DNA from: a virus
IMG/VR virus record: IMGVR_UViG_3300046170_000172
Location: 1 to 38,268 of that record
Strand: one strand, 5' to 3'
DNA length: 38,268 nucleotides
Shown here: positions 6,716 to 13,629 of the stretch, piece after piece
How positions within the stretch are numbered: position 1 is the stretch's first letter
Layout: each line of letters opens with the position of its first letter
The notes under the pieces: generated by a model
Told to the model about the DNA's origin: nothing
The model's input: only the letters and a program-made list of their open reading frames with translations
Databases searched by the model: none
Made by a program: the position numbers and the translations under genes

Positions 6716-7024
6716 ATGTCTGATTATTATAAAACTAATACACTGGGATTACCGAGAGGAAAAAAAATCAATCCTAGATTTAAACACGCAACACATGTGT
6801 ATGTGTCCACAGGTAAATCAATCTGTGAGCGTAAGTTTTTTTGTAAAATGAAACTTTTGTGTTTGACATGGTGGAGGCAAATCGACTATTTAATTAGTAC
6901 CTACTACCTACCAAACTTTAATCACAAACACAGCACATACAGAACATTTTTTGTTGATAATTTTTTTATCTGTTCAGTGAATGTTCTGTTGGAAAATAAA
7001 ATTAAATTGTTAAGGAGTATATAA
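6716..7024 (+). CDS. Doubtful 102-aa frame
   Basis: The frame starts MSDYYKTNTLGLPRGKKINP, which looks protein-like up to about residue 40 (RFKHATHVYVSTGK). It then changes to Cys- and Trp-rich text that coincides with promoter-like and LexA-box-like DNA (6863-6989). No ribosome site precedes it. Either only the first part is coding, or the real product is shorter and the rest is control region. Confidence 0.3.
   Translation: MSDYYKTNTLGLPRGKKINPRFKHATHVYVSTGKSICERKFFCKMKLLCLTWWRQIDYLISTYYLPNFNHKHSTYRTFFVDNFFICSVNVLLENKIKLLRSI
6972..6986 (+). promoter_or_regulatory. LexA-box-like site GTTC-N7-GTTC
   Basis: GTTCAGTGAATGTTC fits the SOS operator known from alphaproteobacteria (GTTC-N7-GTTC). 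It lies 40 bases before ATG 7027. AATGTTCTGT (6980-6989) is also the exact inverted copy of ACAGAACATT (6939-6948), giving a 10-bp inverted repeat with a 31-base gap. A TTGACA hexamer occurs upstream at 6863. Confidence 0.45.
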
Positions 7025-7026
7025 AT

Positions 7027-7299
7027 ATGAAATACAAAAACTTTAATATCTTTTTGGAAGATGTCTCATATTGTGTACCAACTAAAGAGCTCTTTAAGCA
7101 GACTTACAAGTCTCTTTTTGAGTTCAATAGATATAAGAATGAGTTTGAAAAAACCTGGATGATTAGGTTTTACAAATGGAGACTTGTTATATCTATGGAT
7201 AGACTTGTTGAGCTATCGAAAGCTGGGATTTATTCCCAGGAGTTGGATACAGAAATAAGACCTACTGGAACAGATACAAATATAACAAAACTGAACTAA
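7027..7299 (+). CDS. Hypothetical 90-aa protein behind an SOS-like site
   Basis: The product (MKYKNFNIFLEDVSYCVPTK...) is aromatic-rich and basic (EKTWMIRFYKWRLVISMDRL). An AAGGAG ribosome site at about 7012 supports the start. It lies between the LexA-box-like sequence and the operator repeats at 7300-7331, the position at which temperate phages often encode an antirepressor or induction factor. I see no domain that proves this. Confidence 0.6.
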   Translation: MKYKNFNIFLEDVSYCVPTKELFKQTYKSLFEFNRYKNEFEKTWMIRFYKWRLVISMDRLVELSKAGIYSQELDTEIRPTGTDTNITKLN

Positions 7300-7331
7300 T
7301 TACGCTAGTTATAACAACTTGACTAGCGTAG
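7300..7331 (+). promoter_or_regulatory. Operator-like inverted repeat
   Basis: TTACGCTAGT (7300-7309) and ACTAGCGTAG (7322-7331) are inverted copies (9 of 10 bases) separated by 12 bases that include TATAACAA. They belong to the same family as the 4076 repeats. The right half overlaps TTGACT (7319-7324), which with TATAAG (7343-7348, 18-base spacer) forms a host-type promoter for the regulator and integrase genes. Confidence 0.6.
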
Positions 7332-7486
7332 TCAAAATAGTTTATAAGGAATTTATGCAAGTGAATATGATAAATACTAGACATAGTATTGAGACAAATA
7401 CATTCGGCTTTTTTGGTGATAAAGCCATGATAAGAAAAACACCTATCAATAACTCTTGCTCACTAACTAACAAAAAGGGGGAGACA

Positions 7487-7837
7487 ATGTCATCATTTGG
7501 TGAGATTGCTTCAAAGTTTAGTAAGCTGGGCGATAATAAAAATATAGGGAATGGTCTATACTTACATACTTTGATGTTGTTCCATTCAATTTGTCATTTA
7601 AGAAATGATGAATTGACAGTTGAGAACGCAAACAAAAAACATGCAGAGTTGTATGGTGAATTTTTAAATTCAGCATCAATGAGCAGAAATAACCAGGTGT
7701 TGGTAAAATTGGGTTTAATTAAACTTCATGAAAGTAATGCAGATAGGAGAGCAAAAGAAATTATGTTCACCACTGTTGGTCATAAGTTTAAAAACCTTTT
7801 TACTGACTTACCCAAACGAGCAAAGGAGGCTATATAA
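7487..7837 (+). CDS. Winged-helix-like regulator upstream of integrase
   Basis: The chosen start is ATG 7487, after GGGGGAG; an upstream in-frame extension would run through the promoter/operator at 7300-7348. The 116-aa product has a helical N-terminus (NGLYLHTLMLFHSICHLRN), a helix-turn-helix-like part (SMSRNNQVLVKLGLIKLHES) and a wing (RRAKEIMFTTVGHKF), the layout of MarR/PadR-like proteins. It ends 2 bases before the integrase start, so the two are co-expressed. It is a good candidate for the lysogeny repressor or an integration regulator. The family call is by eye only. Confidence 0.55.
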   Translation: MSSFGEIASKFSKLGDNKNIGNGLYLHTLMLFHSICHLRNDELTVENANKKHAELYGEFLNSASMSRNNQVLVKLGLIKLHESNADRRAKEIMFTTVGHKFKNLFTDLPKRAKEAI

Positions 7838-7839
7838 AT

Positions 7840-8880
7840 ATGGGTATAAGTAGAACAGAGAATGGTAAGTTCAGAGTGTTCGTATCAGTTAAAGGTAGAG
7901 GAAGAAGTTCCAAAACTTGTGATACACATGATGAAGCACTTGCCACAGAAGAAAAACTACGAAAGGCTTTAATTGATGGTAAAGCAATACCAGCAGGTAG
8001 AGCAAGAGTAGAAGCAACATTAGAAGAAGCTTGTGAAGCTTGTTATAATGACCCAGAAACAGGATGGAAAAATACTGAACATGGTAAAAAACAAAGATAC
8101 TATTTTAGTAAGTTCTATTCTTTTTGGGGTAAGGATAAGTTGTTAAGAGAAATAAATAAAACTGAATGGTATAAATTTACTGAACAGTTTTCTGAAACAG
8201 CTACTAACAATAGAAGGGCTTGTTGCATCAACAAAGTATTTAGACATGCTTTGGAGCAAGGTACTATAACACCAGATTTTTTGTTAAAGATACCTAGAAA
8301 AAAAGAGAAGCTAACAAGACTTGCTACTTATACTTACGAGCAAGAAGAAGCTATATACCAACAATGTAAAATCCTTGGCTTTCATGACCTGGAGGACTTT
8401 GTAAAAGTTCTTATTGATACAGGTTGTCGAGCTGATGAGGCTATAAAGTTTGCACCAACTGATTTAAGAAAATCAAAAGATGGTTGGACAGCACATGTAT
8501 ATAGACAAAAGACAGACACTCATACTTCAATTGGTCTAGCGACTAGAACAAAAGAAATATTGATGCGTAGGTCTAACATGAAAACATTCTTTGAAACCAG
8601 TTACAGACAGATGTCCTACAAATGGCAAATGGTAAGACAGCAGTTAGGTCAAGCTGATAACAAAGACTTTGTATTCCATACATGCAGACATACTTGTGCT
8701 TCAAGACTAGCTGAAGCAGGAGCTACATTTATGGAAGTTTGTGATTGGATGGGTTGGAGTTTCAATTCACCTGTTGCAAGAAGATACATTCATTTCTTTC
8801 CAAAAGGTAAAATCAAAATGGCTAAGAAACTGGATGACTTGAGAGACGAATTGACAGTTGTCTCTGGAGGTAAAAGCTAG
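7840..8880 (+). CDS. int: Tyrosine integrase
   Basis: This 346-aa site-specific recombinase has the complete catalytic set of the tyrosine family: Arg197 (TGCRADE), Lys224 (QKTDTHT), His280 and Arg283 (FHTCRHTCASRL), Trp306 (DWMGWS) and the nucleophile Tyr316 (RRYIHFF). Residues 1-55 resemble an arm-binding domain (GKFRVFVSVKGRGRSS), and 60-150 the SAM-like core-binding domain. AAGGAGG precedes the start, inside the end of the previous gene. It would integrate the genome at a host attB; the gap downstream is the likely attP region. Confidence 0.95.
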   Translation: MGISRTENGKFRVFVSVKGRGRSSKTCDTHDEALATEEKLRKALIDGKAIPAGRARVEATLEEACEACYNDPETGWKNTEHGKKQRYYFSKFYSFWGKDKLLREINKTEWYKFTEQFSETATNNRRACCINKVFRHALEQGTITPDFLLKIPRKKEKLTRLATYTYEQEEAIYQQCKILGFHDLEDFVKVLIDTGCRADEAIKFAPTDLRKSKDGWTAHVYRQKTDTHTSIGLATRTKEILMRRSNMKTFFETSYRQMSYKWQMVRQQLGQADNKDFVFHTCRHTCASRLAEAGATFMEVCDWMGWSFNSPVARRYIHFFPKGKIKMAKKLDDLRDELTVVSGGKS

Positions 8881-9286
8881 TGAACAAAGTGCATCTATTA
8901 AACATTATTGTGCATAGATGCCAAGCTTGGATGGAGGCGTAGTCTCTAGGAGAAATGGTCTACTTACAAAATAAAATAAAACTTTTTAGTTTGTTTGTGA
9001 TTTTTATGTTAAAAACAATGCTCACAAAATGTGCATCAGTGTGCGTTGAAGTAAATATGAAAACTAAAAGACTTGATTTAACTGGAGATTTGTTGTGGAG
9101 GTAGACTTAAAAACTACGAACACAATTTACGCCTCCGACATATCTACTCTGGCGTAGTAGAATAACATATAATCCAAGCCTTTTAAACTGTTGCGTAGTC
9201 AATTCGTGATAGTTACGCTGTCGTAGTAGATGTGCACTTCAATGCACAAAGACTACGAACAAACTATAAACACACATGAGGTAAAT
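8881..9286 (+). other. Intergenic control region, possible attP
   Basis: No gene is visible in these 406 bases, but much symmetry is. An 8-bp inverted repeat GCATCTAT (8891-8898)/ATAGATGC (8914-8921) abuts the 10-bp palindrome CCAAGCTTGG (8921-8930). GGAGGCGTA (8933-8941) is inverted at TACGCCTCC (9128-9136). GTGCAT recurs at about 8890, 8911 and 9031. Operator-like sites lie at 9144-9157 and 9213-9226, and a perfect TATAAT lies at 9168-9173. Position next to int suggests attP with integrase arm sites, followed by the early promoter of the RNA polymerase operon. No tRNA-like core sequence was recognised here. Confidence 0.45.
9144..9226 (+). promoter_or_regulatory. Operator-like cluster before the RNA polymerase genes
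   Basis: CTACTCTGGCGTAG (9144-9157), a half site TTGCGTAGTC (9191-9200) and TTACGCTGTCGTAG (9213-9226) repeat the CTAC-N6-GTAG theme. TATAAT at 9168-9173 is a good -10 hexamer, but no good -35 is seen 16-18 bases upstream. Repression here would silence the phage polymerase and thereby most of the lytic genes. Confidence 0.5.
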
Positions 9287-10264
9287 ATGGATATAGACGC
9301 TAAAATACTTGAGAAATTTAACATTCTTAAAAGAGACAAGAGTGTGCCTTCAACTCAACATGAAAAAATAGAGGCTCAAAAGACGCTAGAAATAGCTATG
9401 GTTAAAAGTGGTATCAAAAGGTTCCACAAGAATATTAATAAATCCAGAGCTAAACTATCAGACAAAGGCAAAGCCAGGGAAAGTAGTGAGAGCACTACAA
9501 TTTATGGCCAAGTGCTAATACAGACAGGCTTGGAGCCTTTAAACAGTGCTTTAAACAAATACTTCATAGAAGCATTTGATGGGCATGCCAAAAGATATGC
9601 AACTGAAGCTACTTTGTTAGCTAAATGTATTCCTATCCAGGAAGTAGAAACAGAAAATCCAGAGAGGTGGTCTAGTATTAGTTTTATATGTTTAAAAGCT
9701 GTACTGGATAGCATCACTGTTTCATCAACCCAAACAAAAGCAGTATTGAAAATAGCTAGTGCTATTGAGGATGAAGCTAGGCTCTTATATTTTAAGGAAA
9801 GTGATAACAAGACCTACAGCCAGACTAAAGAATGGCTTAAAACTAAGAACAATTACAGGCATAAAAGGAAGGTATTCCAATATGCTATGAACAAACACCA
9901 GTTGGAATACACTGGTTGGTCTAAAGAAGAGAGGGTCAAACTAGGTAAATTGTTGCTGGAAATGTTAGCCAGCACCACTGGTTTTATCAAACTTACCAAG
10001 ACTTATGCTCAAAAGAACAAGTCAATTGTCTATGTCCAGGCCACTGAAAAAACAATGGAATGGATTGAGCAGAAAAAATTACATGCAGAAATTTTAAAAC
10101 CATTTAGGGAGCCCATGGTTATTGCACCTAAAAGGTGGGACAACAATCCTTATTCTGGTGGGTATGTAATTAAAGATTTGAGGCCAGCTCAATTAGGTTC
10201 CACTGTAGGAGAACTTACATCCAAAAATCAACAATCAACTGACGAGGTAAAACATGCACTATAA
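9287..10264 (+). CDS. T7-type RNA polymerase, N-terminal subunit (split gene)
   Basis: This 325-aa protein corresponds to the N-terminal domain and thumb region of T7 RNA polymerase: IYGQVLIQTGLEPLNSALNK, DGHAKRYATEATLLAK, STTGFIKLTKTYAQKNK, and finally PMVIAPKRWDNNPYSGGY, which aligns with T7 PMVVPPKPWTG near T7 residue 390. After that come about 30 residues unlike T7, then a stop. ATG 9287 is chosen because GAGG lies 5 bases upstream; ATGs at 9230 and 9242 lack this. The catalytic half is encoded separately from 10254. It should supply promoter and nascent-RNA contacts. Confidence 0.9.
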   Translation: MDIDAKILEKFNILKRDKSVPSTQHEKIEAQKTLEIAMVKSGIKRFHKNINKSRAKLSDKGKARESSESTTIYGQVLIQTGLEPLNSALNKYFIEAFDGHAKRYATEATLLAKCIPIQEVETENPERWSSISFICLKAVLDSITVSSTQTKAVLKIASAIEDEARLLYFKESDNKTYSQTKEWLKTKNNYRHKRKVFQYAMNKHQLEYTGWSKEERVKLGKLLLEMLASTTGFIKLTKTYAQKNKSIVYVQATEKTMEWIEQKKLHAEILKPFREPMVIAPKRWDNNPYSGGYVIKDLRPAQLGSTVGELTSKNQQSTDEVKHAL

Positions 10265-11990
10265 TATGGTGAAAAGAGCATCCAGAGCTTATCTGGAAGA
10301 AATAGCAAACAGAGCACATGAAATGCCAGAGGTTTATAAATGTATAAACACTCTACAGGAAACACCTTTTAAGGTTAATGTTTCTGTTTATCAGGTACTA
10401 AAAACAATCCATGAAAAAGGTTTACCACTTGCTGGTTTACCTAGTAGTAAAATACCACTACCACCAAAACCTTTTGATATTGGAACCAATGAAGAAGCTA
10501 GAAAAGATTATAGTAGGAAAGCTTTAGCTGTTCATAATTACAATGCAACAATTGATAGTAAGGCTTTACTTACTGAAAAAATATTTAGTGTTGCAGATAC
10601 CTATGAACAATTTGAAGAATTTTATTTTCCTCTTCAATATGATTTTCGTGGCAGAATTTATTGTGTGCCAGAAGGATTAAACTATCAGCAAAATGATTTA
10701 GCTAAAGGTTTATTACTTTTTAGAAATGGTAAAAAGATTGGAACCCAATTAGCTGTAGATAGATTAGCTGTGCATGGTGCCAATATGTATGGTCATGATA
10801 AAGATACTTTAGAGAACAGAATAAAATGGGTTAGAGAAAATGAAAAATTTATTTTGCAATCTGCTGAAGACCCACATAATAATTATGAGTTCTGGGCTGA
10901 AGCATCTGAACCAGTACAATTCTTATCATTTTGTTTTGAGTGGAATGACTTCTGTAAATCTGGAAAAAGTTTAGACTTTATAACTAATGTAATTTGTTAT
11001 TCTGATTGTACTAATTCTGGTCTACAAATTTTTTCAGCATTACTAAAAGATGAAAAAGGTGGTAATGCAGTAAACCTGGTACCATCTAATAAAGTTCAAG
11101 ATGTATATGGTGAAGTTGCAAATGCTACTATTGAGTTGCTTGAAGCAGAACCAGACAGCCAATTAAAAAAGATATGGTTGGACTATGGTATCAACAGGAA
11201 GACTACAAAAAAAGTTACCATGTGTATTGTATATGGACTAACTCAATTTTCTTGTAGGAAATATATTCAAGACCACCTGGAGGAACTTCAAGAAGATGGT
11301 ATTAAAGATATACCATTCTCTACTGACAGAAATCCTATGCCTGGTGTGCCTAATATATTTAAAGGTTCAGCATACTTATCTAGGTTTGTATGGAAGGCCT
11401 TGGATGAAGTAATTGTATCAGCTAAAGAAGCGATGAAATGGTTACAGGATACATCTAAATTAGTTTCAGAAAATGGATTGCCAGTTGTTTGGACTACACC
11501 TACAGGGTTTAAAGTTCAGCTAGTTTGTCCAGTATTAGAAACTAAGAGAATAAATACTTATATGGGAGAAAAAATATTTAGACCCAAAAGTAATACCTAT
11601 ACTCCAGACATCAAGAAAACTACAATAGCAGTGGAGACTAACAAGATAGACAAGCGTAAAGTATCTAATAGTATTTCACCTTGTTTTGTTCACGCACTCG
11701 ATGGCGCTGTCCTTCAAAAGGCTGTGAGTAAAGCTAAAGATTACAACATAGAAAACTTTGCTTGTGTCCATGATAGCTTTGGTGTCCTGGCAACAGATGT
11801 TCAATTGATGAACCAATCATTAAGAGAAGCGTTTGTTGAAATATTTGATGGGAAAAATTTACTTGAAGAATTTAAAGATGAAATGCTCCCACAAATTCAA
11901 AAAGAAAAACAACACAAAATAAAACCTACTCCAAAACAAGGCACTCTGGAATTGAAGAATGTATTGGGTAGTTATTATTTCTGTAGTTAA
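10254..11990 (+). CDS. T7-type RNA polymerase, C-terminal catalytic subunit (split gene)
   Basis: This 578-aa protein starts where T7 RNAP reads MPEVYKAIN (here EMPEVYKCIN, residues 23-32) and runs to the C-terminus. Catalytic residues are all present: Asp251 (SDCTNSGLQ, T7 D537), Arg315, Lys319 and Tyr327 (RKTTKKVTMCIVYG, T7 R627, K631, Y639), FVHALDG, and His506-Asp507 (CVHDSFG, T7 D812). The T7 end FAFA is YYFCS here. The gene overlaps the N-terminal gene by 11 bases in another frame and has its own GAGG six bases before ATG 10254. Together the parts total 903 aa (T7: 883). It would read the GACACTWTAGA-type promoters. Confidence 0.95.
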   Translation: MHYNMVKRASRAYLEEIANRAHEMPEVYKCINTLQETPFKVNVSVYQVLKTIHEKGLPLAGLPSSKIPLPPKPFDIGTNEEARKDYSRKALAVHNYNATIDSKALLTEKIFSVADTYEQFEEFYFPLQYDFRGRIYCVPEGLNYQQNDLAKGLLLFRNGKKIGTQLAVDRLAVHGANMYGHDKDTLENRIKWVRENEKFILQSAEDPHNNYEFWAEASEPVQFLSFCFEWNDFCKSGKSLDFITNVICYSDCTNSGLQIFSALLKDEKGGNAVNLVPSNKVQDVYGEVANATIELLEAEPDSQLKKIWLDYGINRKTTKKVTMCIVYGLTQFSCRKYIQDHLEELQEDGIKDIPFSTDRNPMPGVPNIFKGSAYLSRFVWKALDEVIVSAKEAMKWLQDTSKLVSENGLPVVWTTPTGFKVQLVCPVLETKRINTYMGEKIFRPKSNTYTPDIKKTTIAVETNKIDKRKVSNSISPCFVHALDGAVLQKAVSKAKDYNIENFACVHDSFGVLATDVQLMNQSLREAFVEIFDGKNLLEEFKDEMLPQIQKEKQHKIKPTPKQGTLELKNVLGSYYFCS

Positions 11991-11994
11991 ATGA

Positions 11995-12008
11995 CTACGC
12001 TAGCGTTT
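11995..12008 (+). promoter_or_regulatory. Operator-like site after the RNA polymerase genes
   Basis: CTACGCTAGCGTTT contains the core ACGCTAGCGT palindrome of the operator family and is followed by TATAACAA, as at 7310. It lies 5 bases after the polymerase stop and directly abuts the phage promoter-like element at 12015. Confidence 0.5.
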
Positions 12009-12014
12009 ATAACA

Positions 12015-12030
12015 AGACACTATAGATGAA
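12015..12030 (+). promoter_or_regulatory. T7-type phage promoter-like element, copy 3 (phi2.5 position)
   Basis: AGACACTATAGATGAA contains CACTATAG, identical to the T7 promoter core. The expected transcript start is G12025. The RNA would begin with a 6-bp hairpin, GATGAA (12025-12030) paired with TTCATC (12038-12043). It precedes the SSB gene, as T7 phi2.5 precedes gene 2.5. Confidence 0.72.
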
Positions 12031-12045
12031 CTGAAACTTCATCAG

Positions 12046-12100
12046 TGTTGGGCTGGGCAATTATTTGTTGTGTGCGAAAAATATTAACCACAGCCCAACA
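12046..12100 (+). promoter_or_regulatory. Leader hairpin before the SSB gene
   Basis: TGTTGGGCTG (12046-12055) is an exact inverted copy of CAGCCCAACA (12091-12100), enclosing 35 bases. No T-run follows, so it is not a typical terminator. It lies within the 5' leader of the transcript from the 12015 element, 35 bases before ATG 12136. RNase III processing or autoregulation by SSB are possible roles. Confidence 0.6.
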
Positions 12101-12135
12101 TTAAATTTAACTTACATACCTAGGAGGGTATAATT

Positions 12136-12738
12136 ATGCAAAAAGCAAAAACCTTTACTTCTCCTTTTGGCAAAGCCATCTATCCACATTTAACTAAATG
12201 TGATGTGAGGTTCAAACCAGAAGGTGAATACAAAGTAGACTTGGAACTTGGTGAAGCTCCAGCAAATAATCTTGTAAAAATTTTAAAAGAATATCAAGTT
12301 AAAGCTGTATCAGAAGCCAAAGACAAGACAGGTAAAAAAGAAATTAAAACAGCTCCTTTACCTTATAAAAAAGAAGATGATAAATATGTCTTCAAATTTA
12401 AAATGAAGGCCAGTGGTACCAATGGTAAAACTGGTGAGACTTTTAAACAAAGACCAGCTTTATTCGATAGTGAATTAAAACCAATTAGTCCAGAAGACAC
12501 AAGTATCTGGGGTGGTTCAATTTTAAGAGTAAGCTTTCAACCATTCCCTTGGTTTACTCCAGCACTTGGTGCAGGTGTATCCTTAAGACTTAAATCAGTT
12601 CAAGTAAAAGAATTAGTTGAAGGTGGTGGACAAACTGCTGAAGCCAGTGGTTTCGATAAAGTAGATGGTTACTCCAATAATACAGGGTCGGACAATGTGG
12701 AAGTACAAGAAGAAGTTTCCAGCGCAACCGACTTCTAA
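12136..12738 (+). CDS. Single-stranded DNA-binding protein (T7 gp2.5-like)
   Basis: This 200-aa protein fits the T7 gp2.5 family: FTSPFGKAIYPHLTKCDVRF at the N-terminus, an OB-fold core with GKTGETFKQRPALFD and WGGSILRVSFQPFPW, and an acidic tail ending in Phe (EVQEEVSSATDF). The acidic tail with terminal Phe recruits DNA polymerase and helicase in T7. AGGAGGG precedes ATG 12136. It is the first gene of the replication block and lies behind the phage promoter at 12015. Confidence 0.9.
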   Translation: MQKAKTFTSPFGKAIYPHLTKCDVRFKPEGEYKVDLELGEAPANNLVKILKEYQVKAVSEAKDKTGKKEIKTAPLPYKKEDDKYVFKFKMKASGTNGKTGETFKQRPALFDSELKPISPEDTSIWGGSILRVSFQPFPWFTPALGAGVSLRLKSVQVKELVEGGGQTAEASGFDKVDGYSNNTGSDNVEVQEEVSSATDF

Positions 12739-13147
12739 ATTCAAATCTAAACTTGAGGAAGATTTTAATAATTTTCTTGAGCAGAATAATATTTTATTTG
12801 GCTACGAAGATTATAAAGTAAACTTCCTCAAGCCAGAAAAACCTTCCAAATATACTCCAGATTTTAACTGTCCAGCTAAAGATAAATTTAAAATTATATT
12901 TGAAACTAAAGGACAGTTCTTAACTTCAGATAGGAAGAAACATTTATTAATCAAAGAACAACATCCAGATTTAGATATTAGATTTGTGTTTTCTAATTCA
13001 AGAACAAAAATTGGAAAGAAATCTAAAACAACTTATGGCAGATGGTGTGAACTTAAAGGGTTCAAATACCACTGCATTTATTCAACAAAAACTTTCTTAC
13101 CAGATGAGTGGGTAAAAGAAATTAAACAACAACAAAAAGGATTTTAA
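12695..13147 (+). CDS. Endonuclease I, Holliday junction resolvase (T7 gp3-like)
   Basis: From ATG 12695 the product is 150 aa (T7 gp3: 149). The active-site residues of the T7 enzyme are present: Glu in FKSKLEEDF, Asp in YTPDFNCP, and Glu and Lys in FETKGQF; the signature DRKKHLLIKEQHPDLDIRFVF follows. It resolves branched replication intermediates and helps degrade host DNA. An in-frame ATG at 12665 would add 10 residues unlike the family. The start overlaps the SSB gene by 44 bases. Confidence 0.92.
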   Translation: MWKYKKKFPAQPTSKFKSKLEEDFNNFLEQNNILFGYEDYKVNFLKPEKPSKYTPDFNCPAKDKFKIIFETKGQFLTSDRKKHLLIKEQHPDLDIRFVFSNSRTKIGKKSKTTYGRWCELKGFKYHCIYSTKTFLPDEWVKEIKQQQKGF

Positions 13148-13149
13148 TT

Positions 13150-13629
13150 ATGAGTAGAAAATCTACAGATTATTTTATTATACATTGTACAGCAACTAGA
13201 CCTTCAATGGATATTGGTTATGAAGAAATCAACCGATGGCATAGAGAGCGAGGTTGGTTATCTTGTGGGTACCATTTTATTATTAGAAGAAATGGTGTCA
13301 TTGAAGATGGTAGAACAACTGATGCAGTTGGAGCTCACTGTCGTGGAAAAAATCATAACAGCATAGGTATTGCTATGGTTGGTGGTGTTGCAGAAGATGA
13401 CATATCAATTGCAGATGCAAATTACACTGGTGAACAATGGACAAGCTTAAAGAATTTAATTGAGGAATTACACAAAACATATCCTCATGCAGAAGTAAAA
13501 GGCCACAATAATTTTTCAGATAAACACTGTCCTTCATTCGATGTTGATGACTATGCTAAGACAGAGTTTTTATGGGTAGAAGGAGACTTAATACCTGGTG
13601 ATGAGGGTTATGAAGAGCCAGGAGAATAA
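13150..13629 (+). CDS. N-acetylmuramoyl-L-alanine amidase (T7 lysozyme, gp3.5-like)
   Basis: This 159-aa zinc amidase has the T7 lysozyme signature. Zinc ligands are His in FIIHCTAT, His in VKGHNNFSD and Cys in DKHCPSFD; the catalytic Tyr and Lys are in SCGYHFIIRRNG and SDKHC. In T7 this enzyme both cleaves peptidoglycan and binds the phage RNA polymerase to lower transcription; a similar dual role is likely, and of interest here because the polymerase is split. It starts 2 bases after endonuclease I. Confidence 0.93.
   Translation: MSRKSTDYFIIHCTATRPSMDIGYEEINRWHRERGWLSCGYHFIIRRNGVIEDGRTTDAVGAHCRGKNHNSIGIAMVGGVAEDDISIADANYTGEQWTSLKNLIEELHKTYPHAEVKGHNNFSDKHCPSFDVDDYAKTEFLWVEGDLIPGDEGYEEPGE

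Noticed and set aside
6863-6889. TTGACA followed by TATTTA as a host promoter
   Set aside because: The -35 is perfect but the -10 hexamer matches only three of six bases; kept only as context for the LexA-like site.
9058-9105. 15-codon frame starting ATG AAA ACT in the gap after int
   Set aside because: Too short, no ribosome site, and embedded in the presumed att/control region.
10248-10264. Programmed +1 frameshift joining the two RNA polymerase halves
   Set aside because: No slippery codon pair or stimulator is visible in the short window between the two stops, and the second gene has its own good ribosome site. Not excluded, but separate translation is simpler.
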